Assembly (NCBI GenBank): GCA_028291945.1
Contig: JAQGNH010000392.1
Span: 1 to 64,000 of the forward strand
Length of the DNA: 64,000 bases
Source of the DNA: Betaproteobacteria bacterium
GTDB lineage: Bacteria; Pseudomonadota; Gammaproteobacteria; Burkholderiales; SG8-41
Direction of reading: 5' to 3'
Shown one piece after another: positions 7,807 through 17,145 of the stretch; within the stretch, counting starts at the first letter, position 1; each line of letters starts with the position of its first letter. The notes beneath the pieces are model-generated. The model was not told where the DNA came from and searched no databases. It saw nothing but the letters and a program-made list of their open reading frames with translations. Made by a program: the position numbers and the translations under genes.

Positions 7807-8870
7807 GCGAGAGGGAGATCCCCGCTCGATTTTCCGAGCCCCGCGATCGCACGCAAGCCTGCTGCGTAACGAGCGTCTTCACGCAGCTTGACCATCGACT
7901 CGGCCGCCGGGCGTCCATGCAACCGCGCGAGTCGCACGAGGGACACGGCGGGCATTTTCCACTCGAGGTGCGCATAGAGCTCATCGACGGCTGCCGAATC
8001 GTTGCATACGAGAACCATGTCGCAGCCCGCGTCGAACGCGGCTTGGGCGCGCTTGGTTATCCCGCCAGTCGCACGTGCGCCTTCCATGCTGAGGTCGTCG
8101 CTGAATATCAGCCCGTCGAAGCGCAGCTCCTCACGCAGTATGCGCTTGAGCCAGATGCTGGAAAAACCAGCGGGCTGTGTGTCGACGCTCGTATAAATCA
8201 CGTGCGCCGGCATGACAGCCGGCAGACCATCCCGGATCAGCCGTGCAAAGGGAACAAGATCAGCAGCCTCGAGCTCGCTATAGGGACGCTCATCAACCGG
8301 CAACTCGAGATGCGAATCCGCACGCACGTGGCCATGTCCCGGAAAATGTTTGCCAACGGCGCTGACACCGCCCTGCCGCAAACCCTTCATCAGCGCAGAG
8401 GCAAGCTCCGCTACGGCTTGCGTATCGCGATGGAAAGAACGATCACCGATGATGCTGCTGTTGCCATGATCGATGTCCAGCACAGGTGTGAAGCTCAGGT
8501 CCACTCCGTGTGCCCTGAGCTCCGCCGCGAGCACGAACCCGAGCTCCAGCGCCAGATGCCGCGCCTGCTGACGATTACGGTCCCACGCATCGCCGAGCGC
8601 CCGCATCGGCGGAAGTACGGTAAAGCCCGAGCGGAAGCGCTGAACGCGTCCGCCTTCATGGTCGACGGAGATCAGGAGTGCCGGCTCGCGCAACCCGTGA
8701 ATTTCGGCGGTCAGCCCGGCGAGCTGCTCGGGCGACCGATAGTTGCGCGTAAACAGGATCATTCCGCCCGTGAGCGGATTGAGCAGGCGCCTGCGATCCT
8801 CGTCCGTCAGCTCGGTGCCCGCAATGTCGATGATGACGGGCCCGAGCGCGATTGCTTTAGGTTGTGACAT
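7803..8870 (-). CDS. nagZ: Beta-N-acetylhexosaminidase NagZ
   Basis: Cytoplasmic family-3 glycoside hydrolase that removes N-acetylglucosamine from anhydromuropeptides in cell-wall recycling, and so influences beta-lactamase induction where an AmpR system exists. 355 residues. The NagZ signature [14 protein letters not shown] carries the catalytic-loop His, and [10 protein letters not shown] carries the nucleophile Asp; GRVQRF and SVDHEGG are also present. It overlaps acpS by 14 bp upstream and the CDF gene by 4 bp downstream. The pdxJ-acpS-nagZ order is a betaproteobacterial hallmark. Confidence 0.96.
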   Translation of the reverse strand: MSQPKAIALGPVIIDIAGTELTDEDRRRLLNPLTGGMILFTRNYRSPEQLAGLTAEIHGLREPALLISVDHEGGRVQRFRSGFTVLPPMRALGDAWDRNRQQARHLALELGFVLAAELRAHGVDLSFTPVLDIDHGNSSIIGDRSFHRDTQAVAELASALMKGLRQGGVSAVGKHFPGHGHVRADSHLELPVDERPYSELEAADLVPFARLIRDGLPAVMPAHVIYTSVDTQPAGFSSIWLKRILREELRFDGLIFSDDLSMEGARATGGITKRAQAAFDAGCDMVLVCNDSAAVDELYAHLEWKMPAVSLVRLARLHGRPAAESMVKLREDARYAAGLRAIAGLGKSSGDLPLA

Positions 8871-9252
8871 TCGGTCGTGCCTCGAGCACCACGCATGCGC
8901 AGGCGAGGCTCTTCTCGTCGCTGATCGTCAAATGATGACCGACGATGCCTTCGCTCTGCACGAGTGTTTGAAGGTTGGGATGGAACTCCAGACTCGGTTT
9001 TCCGAGCCTATTCTGAACCACGCTGATGCACTGTAGCGTCACGGGATATCGAAAGCCCGTTCCCATCGCCTTGGAAAATGCTTCCTTGGCTGCGAACCTG
9101 TTTGCAATGAACAGAACGGGCCGCACCGTTTTCTGATATCCCGGCCATTCCCGAGCCGTCAACACGCGGCGCGCGAATCGCTCCCCATACTTTTCGATGA
9201 GCCGGGCAATACGGTGCGGCTCGACGACATCGATGCCGATTCCGTAAATCAA
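8857..9252 (-). CDS. acpS: Holo-[acyl-carrier-protein] synthase
   Basis: Transfers 4'-phosphopantetheine from CoA to apo-ACP to activate fatty acid synthesis. 131 residues, normal for AcpS. The Mg-binding GIGIDVVE motif is at the N-terminus and [15 protein letters not shown] gives the second conserved motif with the catalytic Glu/Lys. The start overlaps the pdxJ stop by 4 bp (ATGA) and its 3' end overlaps nagZ by 14 bp. The frame is unambiguous because the N-terminal [11 protein letters not shown] is the family start. Confidence 0.96.
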   Translation of the reverse strand: MIYGIGIDVVEPHRIARLIEKYGERFARRVLTAREWPGYQKTVRPVLFIANRFAAKEAFSKAMGTGFRYPVTLQCISVVQNRLGKPSLEFHPNLQTLVQSEGIVGHHLTISDEKSLACACVVLEARPNVTT

Positions 9253-9986
9253 GTGGGATGCCCGACCGCTGCAAGATACGTCCGGACCGTATGAGCGAGG
9301 CCTTCTTCGAGGGCATCTGAAATAAGGGCATGCCCGATCGAGACTTCCTCAATACCGGGCACGGCAGTGAGGAACCGCGGAAGGTTTGTGCGGTTCAGAT
9401 CATGCCCTGCGTTGACGCCGAGCCCCGCACGTTGAGCAGCAAGCGCGGCAGCAGTGTAACGAGACAGGCTCTGAGCTTCGTCCGCCGCGCCGAAGCTTTT
9501 TGCATAAGGCTCGGTATAGAGCTCAACCCGATCCGCCCCCGCCTCCGCCGCATCAACCATCGCCTCGGGCACCGGGTCCATGAACAGGCTCACCCGCACA
9601 CCAAGGGCTTTGACTTCGGCGATCAACGGTCGTAGCCGCTCAGCATGACGGCCGATATCCCAGCCTTGGTCTGACGTGTATGCACCCGGTTCATCCGGCA
9701 CCAGCGTGAACTGATGGGGACGCACGGCGCGTACAAGCTCCAGCGCGTTTTCGAAAGGATTGCCTTCGATGTTGAACTCGGCGTCCGGGTACTCACCAAG
9801 AACGGCTTTCAGCTCATAGACGTCTGCGGTTCGGATGTGACGCCCGTCAGGCCGTGGATGCACGGTGATCCCGTGTGCACCGGCGGCAAGCGCGATCCGT
9901 GCTGAACGCGTGACACTCGGAATGCCGAGTGCGCGCGAATTGCGCAACAACGCGATCTTGTTCAGATTGACGCTAAGCTTGGTCAT
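9249..9986 (-). CDS. pdxJ: Pyridoxine 5'-phosphate synthase
   Basis: Condenses 1-deoxy-D-xylulose 5-phosphate with 3-amino-2-oxopropyl phosphate to make vitamin B6 phosphate. 245 residues, TIM barrel. Family landmarks: LSVNLNKIALLRNSR at the N-terminus, GITVHPRPDGRHI, EFNIEGNP, VSLFMDP, GADRVELYTEPYA, and GLGVNAGHDLN near the phosphate site. ATG 9986 is preferred because MTKLSVNLN matches the family start; a GTG at 9995 would add three residues. Its substrate DXP is also the substrate of Dxr, encoded at 48-49 kb. Operon with recO upstream and acpS downstream. Confidence 0.96.
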   Translation of the reverse strand: MTKLSVNLNKIALLRNSRALGIPSVTRSARIALAAGAHGITVHPRPDGRHIRTADVYELKAVLGEYPDAEFNIEGNPFENALELVRAVRPHQFTLVPDEPGAYTSDQGWDIGRHAERLRPLIAEVKALGVRVSLFMDPVPEAMVDAAEAGADRVELYTEPYAKSFGAADEAQSLSRYTAAALAAQRAGLGVNAGHDLNRTNLPRFLTAVPGIEEVSIGHALISDALEEGLAHTVRTYLAAVGHPT

Positions 9987-10007
9987 GCTGCGCACGCGCG
10001 GCTGCCG

Positions 10008-10787
10008 CTATAACGCCTGCAGGTCGCGCAGCAGCTGACGCGTGTGAAGTTCCTGCTCGCCAAGATAGTGATTGATAAGCGTGCGCATCAGCGCTTTGCT
10101 CTGCTGCTGGGTCACCGCGTTCGAATAGTCGTTCGATTGCATGTCGAGCAGAGTCTGGCCGACCAATTCTACCCCGATTCCGCCGCTCTCAGCGCTCGCA
10201 CTGATCGGCCCGCGTTCGACCAGGTAGTTATAGCGTTGCTCAGCAGCGATCGGGTGTCCGCTTTCCACGTCGCGGTCGAGCGTGACGGCATAGCCGAGAT
10301 CGCGCAAGAGGTTTTTCTCGAATGCGCGCAAGATTCCGCCGGGTCCTTGTGCTGCCGCAAGGTCTCGCAGCGTTTCACCGTACGTATCGAAGAGCCGCTC
10401 GTGCGCATCGTGTCTCGGCAGGAGCTTCAACAACAGTTCGTTGAGGTAGAAACCGCAGATCAGCGAAATGCCTTTCAGCGGCCGATATCCCGTGTGCCAC
10501 TCGGCACGCAAAAGGGTCTGGAGCTCGCCTTTTCCGGACCATGAGACGAGCAGCGGCTGAAATGCGAGCAGCACGCCCCGCAGTGCGGATTTCGGGCGCC
10601 GCGCGCCGCGGGCAACCACGCCGATACGGCCGAATTCTCGGGTGAGCAGCTCCACCACCAGGCTCGTCTCGCGGAAAGGATAGCTGTGGAGTACGAAGGC
10701 AGGCTGCGCGTCCTGGCGGAACGCATCGCGCGCGCTCATTGCCGAGCCATGAATGACGAATGGCCGCGCCTGTTCATCATTCCGCAT
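10008..10787 (-). CDS. recO: DNA repair protein RecO
   Basis: Recombination mediator that loads RecA with RecR and RecF at gaps. 259 residues from the ATG at 10787; the family core begins at QPAFVLHSYPFRETS, so the internal ATG at 10739 (MSARDAFRQ) is a credible alternative start. The N-terminal OB fold holds TREFGRIGVVARGARRPKSALRG. The C-terminal helical domain is clear, but the zinc-binding Cys set of some RecO proteins is absent. It starts 8 bp after the era stop; era-recO-pdxJ-acpS is conserved in this class. Confidence 0.93.
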   Translation of the reverse strand: MRNDEQARPFVIHGSAMSARDAFRQDAQPAFVLHSYPFRETSLVVELLTREFGRIGVVARGARRPKSALRGVLLAFQPLLVSWSGKGELQTLLRAEWHTGYRPLKGISLICGFYLNELLLKLLPRHDAHERLFDTYGETLRDLAAAQGPGGILRAFEKNLLRDLGYAVTLDRDVESGHPIAAEQRYNYLVERGPISASAESGGIGVELVGQTLLDMQSNDYSNAVTQQQSKALMRTLINHYLGEQELHTRQLLRDLQAL

Positions 10788-10794
10788 CGAAGAT

Positions 10795-11685
10795 TCATTC
10801 GATCCCCATGCGCTTCAATGTCGCTTCATCGTCCGCCCAGCCGCTGCGCACACGAACCCAGGTCTCCAGAAAAACTTTGCCGCCGAACAGCTCTTCCATG
10901 TCCTTGCGGGCCTGCGTGCCGATCTTCTTCAGCTTTTCGCCCTCCTTGCCGATGACGATCGCTTTCTGGTTCGCTCGATCTACAAGAATCCCGACGCCAA
11001 TCCGGCGCAGATTGCCGATAGTTTCAAAGGTTTCGATTTCAACCGCTGTTGCGTAGGGCAGCTCATCGCCAAGGAGGCGGAAAAGCTTTTCACGCACCAG
11101 CTCTGCCGCGAGGAATCGTTCCGAGAGTGTAGTGACCTCGTCTTCGCCGTACACGCGCTCGCCCTCCGGCAAGAGCTGCACCATGGTTTGAACCAGCTCC
11201 GGGAGTTGCTGGTCACGTTCCGCTGAGATCGGAACGATGGCGGCGAACTCACGCTTGTCACTCATCTGCTTGGTGAACGGCAGCAGGCTCCGCTTGTCTT
11301 TGAGGCGGTCTATCTTGTTCATCACGAGAACCACCGGCACTTTTTCGGGCATAAGCTTGAGAAGCGCCTCGTCACGCGCGTCGAACTTCCCTGCCTCTAT
11401 GACCCACATGACCAGGTCGACCTCCTCGAGTGCGCGGCGCACCGTCCGGTTCATGACGCGGTTGAGTGCGGTGCGATGTTCCGTCTGAAAACCGGGTGTA
11501 TCGACGAATACGACCTGGCCTTCGGGTCGCGTGAGTATGCCGGTGATGCGCTGGCGCGTGGTCTGAGGCTTCCTCGACGTGATGCTGATCTTTTGACCCA
11601 CGAGATGATTGAGCAGCGTCGATTTACCGACGTTGGGTCGGCCGACGATCGCCGCGAGCCCACTTCGATGCGCCATTTCGCTCAT
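10795..11685 (-). CDS. era: GTPase Era
   Basis: Essential Ras-like GTPase that binds the 3' end of 16S rRNA and helps mature the 30S subunit. 296 residues. G1 GRPNVGKST, G2 region TTRQRITGIL, G3 DTPGF and G4 NKID are all visible, followed by a C-terminal KH domain (ATAVEIETFE...IVIGKEGEKLKKIG). It overlaps rnc by 4 bp (ATGA), as is usual, because Era and RNase III act on the same rRNA maturation pathway. Confidence 0.97.
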   Translation of the reverse strand: MSEMAHRSGLAAIVGRPNVGKSTLLNHLVGQKISITSRKPQTTRQRITGILTRPEGQVVFVDTPGFQTEHRTALNRVMNRTVRRALEEVDLVMWVIEAGKFDARDEALLKLMPEKVPVVLVMNKIDRLKDKRSLLPFTKQMSDKREFAAIVPISAERDQQLPELVQTMVQLLPEGERVYGEDEVTTLSERFLAAELVREKLFRLLGDELPYATAVEIETFETIGNLRRIGVGILVDRANQKAIVIGKEGEKLKKIGTQARKDMEELFGGKVFLETWVRVRSGWADDEATLKRMGIE

Positions 11686-12353
11686 GAACCAGTGGCCTGC
11701 TCGTAAGCTGCGCGTGCGGCCTCCTGTTCGGCGCTCCGCCGGCTGGTGCCTTCTCCGCCTGCCTGAATATTGAGCTGTGCTATTTCGCAGCTGACTTCGA
11801 ATATCTGCTCGTGGGCTTCACCGCGCGTTGCGACGACGGAGTAATGCGGCAAAGGCAGGCGCCTGCCCTGAAGGTATTCCTGTAACAGTGTTTTCGGGTC
11901 CTTGCCAGTCGTATGCGGATCGATTGTTTGTAGGGCTTCGCGGAAAAGCACTTCAACCACGCCCGCGGCCTCATCGAATCCGGCGTCCAGGAAAACGGCT
12001 CCGATAACAGCTTCAACTGCATCCGCAAGCATAGAAGGCCGGCTTGCGCCCCCGCTCTTGAGCTCGCCCTCTCCAAGCCGAAGGTAAGCGCCCAAATCGA
12101 CGGTCCGAGCAACCGCCGCTAAGGACGGTTGCGATACGAGGCTCGCGCGCAATCTCGAGAGCTCGCCTTCGGTCAGATCCGGAAACTTGCGATACAGCTG
12201 AAGGGCCACAGCACAGTTGACGACGCTGTCGCCCAAGAATTCGAGGCGCTCATTATGGACGCCGCTGAAACTGCGATGGGTGAGCGCCCTGAGCAGGAGG
12301 TCTGGGTCTTTGAACTGGTGTCCGATCGTTCGGGTGAAGCCGTCTAGGTCCAT
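11682..12353 (-). CDS. rnc: Ribonuclease III
   Basis: Cleaves double-stranded RNA, including the 30S rRNA precursor. 223 residues. The signature NERLEFLGDSVVN lies near residue 35, with a second acidic site at AVIGAVFLDAGFDEA, and a C-terminal double-stranded-RNA-binding domain (LLQEYLQGRRLPLPHYSVV...GTSRRSAEQEAARAAYE). Starts 21 bp after the DUF4845 stop and overlaps era downstream. RNase III often cuts hairpins in its own operon mRNA; the lepA-lepB dyad at 13563-13632 would be a natural candidate target (inference). Confidence 0.97.
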   Translation of the reverse strand: MDLDGFTRTIGHQFKDPDLLLRALTHRSFSGVHNERLEFLGDSVVNCAVALQLYRKFPDLTEGELSRLRASLVSQPSLAAVARTVDLGAYLRLGEGELKSGGASRPSMLADAVEAVIGAVFLDAGFDEAAGVVEVLFREALQTIDPHTTGKDPKTLLQEYLQGRRLPLPHYSVVATRGEAHEQIFEVSCEIAQLNIQAGGEGTSRRSAEQEAARAAYEQATGS

Positions 12354-12374
12354 CGCGACCCGTACAGGATCCCC

Positions 12375-12731
12375 TCACTCCTTGGAGCTGGGGTGAAACT
12401 CGAAGCAGGCGCTGACGTTCCGAAAGAGCGGGACTTTGACATCATAGTCGGCGCTGACGACGAGCTCGCCGCCGTCGCGCGTGATTTCGATCTGGTCCGA
12501 GCTTACGGCTTTGATGTCATCGACCATCGCGCGCGAGACGAATGCGCGGCGGACTTGCTCCTTGGTCGCTCCACGCAACGCAGGATCCTGCGCCATGCCC
12601 TTGAAACCCCTCTGTATCGCGTTGTACTCGAGCAACACCGGTACTATTTTTAGACCCAGCAGCACGAGTACGAAGAGGAGTGCAGACGCGATCAGCAGAC
12701 CCGAGAGCGATATCCCCCTCTGTTTTTTCAT
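12375..12731 (-). CDS. DUF4845 single-pass membrane protein
   Basis: 118 residues. The N-terminus MKKQRGISLSGLLIASALLFVLVLL looks like a type-IV pilin-like or uncleaved anchor helix. The rest is a small soluble domain with NAIQRGFKGMAQDPALRGATKEQVRRAF and VSADYDVKVPLFRN. It always appears between lepB and rnc in betaproteobacteria and related groups, which is how I recognise it. Function unknown; constant linkage to signal peptidase I suggests a role in or near export. It begins 10 bp after lepB. Confidence 0.85.
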   Translation of the reverse strand: MKKQRGISLSGLLIASALLFVLVLLGLKIVPVLLEYNAIQRGFKGMAQDPALRGATKEQVRRAFVSRAMVDDIKAVSSDQIEITRDGGELVVSADYDVKVPLFRNVSACFEFHPSSKE

Positions 12732-12741
12732 AGCCTCTCTT

Positions 12742-13548
12742 TCATTCGATGGTACGGCCGATCCGCTTCAGATCGTCGAAATTCCACCAGATCAAGAATG
12801 CCTTGCCGACGATATTCGCTTCCGGCACGAATCCCCAGTAGCGGCTGTCATCGCTGCTATCTCGGTTATCGCCCATCATGAAGTAATGGCCGGGCGGAAC
12901 CTTGCACGTAAAACCCTCGTCATTGTAGGCGCAATTTTCACGGAAAGGAACGGTACTGCGGACGCCGCTCACGTGAAAGGCCGGTGCATCGGGTTGAATG
13001 AGTATCGCGTGCTCGTGAGCGTTGAGTTTTTCGCGATAGCGCTGTGCGGATACGAAGTTCAGACCGTTCTCGACATAGTTGTACTCGCCGTCGCGCGTAA
13101 CCTCCACCTGCCGTCCATTAATCGAAAGCCGCTTGTTCCGGTACGCCACTTGATCACCCGGCAAGCCCACCACCCGCTTGATGTAATCCAGCGACGGATT
13201 GACCGGGTAGCGGAAGACCATGACTTCACCGCGCTTCGGTTCGTTCACGTCGACTACTTTCATGTTGATGACCGGCAATCTGACACCATAAGTGTATTTG
13301 TTGACCAGTATGAAGTCGCCCACGAGCAGCGTCGGAAGCATCGAGCCCGAAGGGATCTTGAATGGCTCTACGAGAAACGAGCGCAGCAGGAATACGACGA
13401 GGATGACAGGAAAGAAGCTCTTCGGATATTCCACCCACCAGGGCTCACGCTGCCCGGGAGGTCGACGTTTGTGCAGCAGGAGCTTGTCGAGCAGCCATAT
13501 CGCGCCGGTGAGGACCAGCAGCAGAAACATGATCAATGCGAAGTTCAT
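12742..13548 (-). CDS. lepB: Signal peptidase I
   Basis: Membrane serine protease that removes signal peptides from Sec and Tat exported proteins. 268 residues. Two N-terminal hydrophobic segments (FALIMFLLLVLTGAIWLLD and FFPVILVVFLLRSFLVEPF). The catalytic Ser is in PSGSMLPTLLVGDF and the general-base Lys in DYIKRVVGLPGD; box E is GDNRDSSDDSRYWGFV. Downstream of lepA, separated by an 88-bp gap that holds a nested inverted repeat. Confidence 0.97.
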   Translation of the reverse strand: MNFALIMFLLLVLTGAIWLLDKLLLHKRRPPGQREPWWVEYPKSFFPVILVVFLLRSFLVEPFKIPSGSMLPTLLVGDFILVNKYTYGVRLPVINMKVVDVNEPKRGEVMVFRYPVNPSLDYIKRVVGLPGDQVAYRNKRLSINGRQVEVTRDGEYNYVENGLNFVSAQRYREKLNAHEHAILIQPDAPAFHVSGVRSTVPFRENCAYNDEGFTCKVPPGHYFMMGDNRDSSDDSRYWGFVPEANIVGKAFLIWWNFDDLKRIGRTIE

Positions 13549-13562
13549 TTTTTTTGTCCGTA

Positions 13563-13632
13563 AGCGGTCAGCGGTCAGACGAGTGCATTTGGAACGCTGC
13601 AGCGAAGCGTTCCTGGTAAACGGCTGACCGCT
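13563..13632. repeat. Nested inverted repeat (heptamer dyad) between lepA and lepB
   Basis: Outer arms: AGCGGTC is repeated twice in tandem at 13563-13576 and CTGACCGCT lies at 13624-13632. Inner arms: GGAACGCT (13591-13598) and AGCGTTCC (13606-13613) around a 7-nt loop. The whole gap can fold as one long two-part stem. It has no T-run, so it is more likely a processing/stability element or a repeat of the REP/heptamer type than a terminator. Basis: direct reading. Confidence 0.6.
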
Positions 13633-13636
13633 GAGG

Positions 13637-15427
13637 TCATTTCTCCACCTGCAGAATGGCCAGAAACGCTTCCTGGGGTATCTCCACGCTGCCCACCTGC
13701 TTCATGCGCTTCTTGCCGGCTTTCTGTTTCTCGAGCAGTTTCTTCTTGCGTGAAATGTCACCCCCGTAGCACTTGGCGAGCACGTTCTTGCGCAGCGCTT
13801 TTACCGTCTCCCGTGCAATGACATGCGCGCCGATCGCCGCCTGAACGGCGATATCGAACATTTGCCGCGGAATCAGTTGGCGCATTTTCGCGGCGATGTC
13901 GCGCCCGCGGTATTGAGCATTTTCCCGGTGCACGATGAGAGAGAGTGCATCGACCTTCTCGCCGTTGATGAGTATGTCGAGCTTCACGAGATCGCCAGCG
14001 CGGTATTCCAGAAATTCATAATCGAGCGACGCGTAGCCACGCGAAACGGACTTGAGTCGGTCAAAAAAGTCCATCACGACCTCGTTTAACGGCAGCTCGT
14101 ACGTGAGCATGACCTGCCGCCCCATGTATTGCATGTTCTTCTGAGCGCCGCGCTTTTGCATGCACAGCGTGATCACAGGTCCCACATAGTCCTGCGGGAC
14201 GAGTATGGAGGCGGTGATGATTGGCTCGCGAACCTCCTCAACCTTGGACAAATCGGGCAGCTTGGAAGGATTCTCGATTTCCATCACGGTGCCGTCGTTG
14301 AGAGCGACCTGATATACGACGGTAGGTGCGGTCGTGATTAGTGCCATTCCGTATTCACGCTCGAGGCGCTCCTGCACGATGTCCATGTGCAGCAGGCCTA
14401 GAAAGCCGCAGCGGAAACCGAATCCGAGCGCCTGCGAGGACTCGGGCTCGAAGCGCAGCGAGGCGTCGTTCAGATGCAGCTTTTCGAGCGCATCGCGTAG
14501 GGCATCGTATTCATTCGAGTCCACAGGGTACAGGCCCGCGAAAACCTGGGGCTTGATCTCCTTGAAGCCGGGCAGTGCCTCCTTGGCGGGATCATCTGCC
14601 CGCGTCAGGGTGTCGCCGACTTGCGCCGCTTTGAGCTCCTTGATACCCGCGATGACAAAACCCACTTCGCCCGCAGACAGCGCGTCTTTCGGACGCGACT
14701 TCGGCGTAAAGACCCCTACCTGCTCGCAGAGGTAGCTCGTCCCCGTGGACATGAACTGAATGCGGTCCTTGGGTCGCAGCACACCGTCGACCACGCGCAC
14801 GAGCATCACGACACCGACATAATTGTCGAACCAGGAATCGATGATCAGCGCTTTGAGCGGCTTGTCGACATTTCCGGTCGGCGCCGGAATCCGGGCAATG
14901 ACGGCCTCGAGAATGTCGGCCACGCCTTCACCCGTCTTGGCGCTGACCTTGATCGCGTCCTGCGCAGGAATGCCGATGATGTCTTCGATCTCCGCAATCA
15001 CTCGCGCCGGATCGGCCTGGGGCAGATCCATTTTGTTGAGCGCTGGGACGACTTCCACGCCCTGCTCGATCGCGGTGTAACAATTTGCGACCGTCTGCGC
15101 CTCGACGCCCTGGGAGGCGTCAACCACGAGCACCGCACCCTCGCATGCCGCAAGCGAGCGCGAAACCTCGTACGAAAAGTCGACGTGCCCGGGTGTATCG
15201 ATCAAATTGAGCTGATACGTGCGGCCATCGCGCGCGAGATAAGTCAGTGCGGCGGTCTGCGCCTTGATCGTGATGCCGCGCTCGCGCTCGAGGTCCATCG
15301 AATCGAGCACCTGCGCTTCCATCTCGCGGTCCGAAAGGCCACCACACATCTGGATAATGCGGTCGGCGAGCGTCGATTTGCCGTGGTCGATATGCGCGAT
15401 GATGGAAAAATTGCGGATATGCTGCAT
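13637..15427 (-). CDS. lepA: Elongation factor 4 (LepA)
   Basis: Ribosome-associated GTPase acting in translation or 30S biogenesis. 596 residues. G1 [14 protein letters not shown]2 RGITIKAQ, G3 DTPGHVDF, G4 NKMDLPQAD. Domains II and III/V follow, and the LepA-specific C-terminal domain includes [34 protein letters not shown] is the canonical start. The ATG lies five bases past a strong hairpin that contains the best Shine-Dalgarno sequence (see 15433-15455). Upstream are the glutaredoxin-like and degP genes. Confidence 0.97.
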   Translation of the reverse strand: MQHIRNFSIIAHIDHGKSTLADRIIQMCGGLSDREMEAQVLDSMDLERERGITIKAQTAALTYLARDGRTYQLNLIDTPGHVDFSYEVSRSLAACEGAVLVVDASQGVEAQTVANCYTAIEQGVEVVPALNKMDLPQADPARVIAEIEDIIGIPAQDAIKVSAKTGEGVADILEAVIARIPAPTGNVDKPLKALIIDSWFDNYVGVVMLVRVVDGVLRPKDRIQFMSTGTSYLCEQVGVFTPKSRPKDALSAGEVGFVIAGIKELKAAQVGDTLTRADDPAKEALPGFKEIKPQVFAGLYPVDSNEYDALRDALEKLHLNDASLRFEPESSQALGFGFRCGFLGLLHMDIVQERLEREYGMALITTAPTVVYQVALNDGTVMEIENPSKLPDLSKVEEVREPIITASILVPQDYVGPVITLCMQKRGAQKNMQYMGRQVMLTYELPLNEVVMDFFDRLKSVSRGYASLDYEFLEYRAGDLVKLDILINGEKVDALSLIVHRENAQYRGRDIAAKMRQLIPRQMFDIAVQAAIGAHVIARETVKALRKNVLAKCYGGDISRKKKLLEKQKAGKKRMKQVGSVEIPQEAFLAILQVEK

Positions 15428-15432
15428 TAGAA

Positions 15433-15455
15433 AAGGGCACCTCCAAGGTGCCCTT
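15433..15455 (-). terminator. Perfect 10-bp hairpin immediately upstream of lepA (terminator or translational switch)
   Basis: On the minus strand AAGGGCACCT pairs with AGGTGCCCTT around a 3-nt loop and the 3' arm merges into a short T-run (CCCTTTTC). It ends five bases before the lepA ATG. The sequence GGAGG, the only Shine-Dalgarno-like motif for lepA, spans the loop and the 3' arm, so folding would hide it. Either an intrinsic terminator/attenuator closing the rpoE-degP transcript or a ribosome-site-masking hairpin. Confidence 0.6.
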
Positions 15456-15478
15456 GCCTGCGTAGGAAGGGCGGGATT

Positions 15479-15739
15479 TTAGCCGATTTCCACCAAATAA
15501 TCAGTAACGAGGCTTTCGTTCAACCGGTGCCGGCACAGCTCGCGATCCCCGTGAACGAGCACCGGCACGTCATTTCCGTAACGCGCTTCGAGCGCTACGT
15601 CGCAGGCGACGTCAATGATCGCAATTTCGAAATGGGAACGGGCCTGCAGCGCGCGCAGGCCCGAGATCAAGTCGTCGCAGAGATGACAGTAGTTGCGGCT
15701 GTAAACGGTCAGCAGCGGACTGGGCCGTTCAGCTGCCAT
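15479..15739 (-). CDS. Glutaredoxin-family thiol protein
   Basis: 86 residues starting MAAERPSPLLTVYSRNYCHL. A CHLC motif (C-x-x-C) sits right after the first beta strand, as in glutaredoxins, and the rest (FEIAIIDVACDVALEARYGNDVPVLVHGD) fits a thioredoxin fold with the cis-Pro loop DVPVL. The ATG at 15739 overlaps the degP stop by 11 bp; a longer frame to 15793 lies inside degP and is not needed. Likely cytoplasmic. The degP-glutaredoxin-lepA order recurs in betaproteobacteria. Substrate unknown. Confidence 0.8.
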   Translation of the reverse strand: MAAERPSPLLTVYSRNYCHLCDDLISGLRALQARSHFEIAIIDVACDVALEARYGNDVPVLVHGDRELCRHRLNESLVTDYLVEIG

Positions 15740-17120
15740 CGACCCTGAACGGGATATAGAGCGAATTGGCGCCGCGGCGCACGAGCAGCGCAACGATGCG
15801 TCCCTTCTCCACCTGTCCCATGAGCTCCCGAAAATGCTCGACGGATTTCACATCCTGGTTGTTGACAGCGAGGATCACGTCGCCACGCCGAATGCCGGCG
15901 CGCGCCGCCACCCCCTGCACTTCGCCCACCAGCACACCGCCTTCGACTTTGAGCTCCTTGCGCTGTGCTTCAGTGAGATCGGTCAACGACATACCAAACA
16001 CGCCCGGCGTAGCGGCCGGCGGTTTGGCCCCGCGCTTCTGCTGCGCCGCCCGATCGTCTTGCAGCTCCGCCACGGTGACCTGCACGTCGCGCGCGGTCTT
16101 GTTGCGCCAGATCTGCATCGCGACGCGGCTGCCCGGTTTGGTCGCACCGACGACTCGCGGCAGATCTTCGGACGAACTCACGGCCTTGCCATCGAATTTC
16201 AAGATCACATCGCCGGGCTCAACGCCCGCCTTTTCGGCCGGACCACCCTTTTCCACCGAATTGACGAGGGCACCCTGCGGTTTCTGCAAGCCGAACCCAT
16301 CAGCGAGCTCGCGGGTCACGGGCTGAATCACTACGCCGATACGCCCGCGTATGACTCTTCCGGTCGATTTCAACTGCTGTACGACCTCATTCGCCACATC
16401 GATCGGAATCGCGAAGGAAAGCCCCATGAAACCGCCTGTGCGGCTGTAGATGGCGGAATTGATGCCCACGACTTCGCCGCGCAGGTTGAAGAGCGGACCG
16501 CCTGAGTTGCCGGGATTGACCGCCACGTCGGTTTGTATGAAGGGGACGAAGTTTTCCTGAGGCAGCGATCGCCCCTTAGCGCTGACGATTCCGGCGGTAA
16601 CGCTGTTTTCGAACCCGAACGGGGATCCGATCGCAACCACCCATTCACCGACGCGAAGTCGGTTGGGATCGCCAAACCTCACCGTCGGAAGACCGGTCGC
16701 ATCGATTTTCAGCAATGCGATGTCGGTACGCTTATCAGCCCCGATCACTTTTGCTCTCAATTCCCGCTTGTCGGTGAGCTTGACCGTGATTTCATCGGCT
16801 GCCTCGACGACATGGGCATTCGTCAGAACGAAACCGTCGGCAGTGATGATGAAGCCCGAACCGAGAGACTGCGATTGAAACTCCCGGGGAGCATTCGGCC
16901 CGGGGTTGGGCATGAAGCGTCTGAAGAACTCGTAAAACGGATCGTCCTCGGGGATATTCGGCGGGGCGCGCCCGGCGAGAGGATTGCGCGCATTCTGGGT
17001 CGTGCTGATGTTGACCACAGCGCTCCCGTACTTTTCGACGAGATCCGTAAAATCCGGCAGCTGTGCAAAAACCTGGAGTGGGACAAGGAGCAGGAGCGCC
17101 AGAACGTATCGTTTCAGCAT
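15729..17120 (-). CDS. degP: Periplasmic serine protease DegP/MucD family
   Basis: Sigma-E-regulated periplasmic protease/chaperone that degrades misfolded envelope proteins. 463 residues: signal peptide MLKRYVLALLLLVPLQVFAQ; trypsin-like domain with His in TNAHVVEA, Asp in KRTDIALLKID and Ser in NPGNSGGPLFN; then two PDZ domains (RGRIGVVIQPV... and PGVFGMSLTDL...). Its place after rpoE-rseA-rseB matches mucD of the algU-mucABD locus and DegP/DegQ homologues. AAGAGG precedes the ATG by five bases. A possible promoter lies in the 58-bp gap upstream. Confidence 0.95.
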   Translation of the reverse strand: MLKRYVLALLLLVPLQVFAQLPDFTDLVEKYGSAVVNISTTQNARNPLAGRAPPNIPEDDPFYEFFRRFMPNPGPNAPREFQSQSLGSGFIITADGFVLTNAHVVEAADEITVKLTDKRELRAKVIGADKRTDIALLKIDATGLPTVRFGDPNRLRVGEWVVAIGSPFGFENSVTAGIVSAKGRSLPQENFVPFIQTDVAVNPGNSGGPLFNLRGEVVGINSAIYSRTGGFMGLSFAIPIDVANEVVQQLKSTGRVIRGRIGVVIQPVTRELADGFGLQKPQGALVNSVEKGGPAEKAGVEPGDVILKFDGKAVSSSEDLPRVVGATKPGSRVAMQIWRNKTARDVQVTVAELQDDRAAQQKRGAKPPAATPGVFGMSLTDLTEAQRKELKVEGGVLVGEVQGVAARAGIRRGDVILAVNNQDVKSVEHFRELMGQVEKGRIVALLVRRGANSLYIPFRVDGS

Positions 17121-17145
17121 GAAGGCCTCTTAACTATTGCTTCGT

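Noticed and set aside
7917..8867. 316-codon open frame on the plus strand
   Set aside because: Antisense shadow of nagZ.
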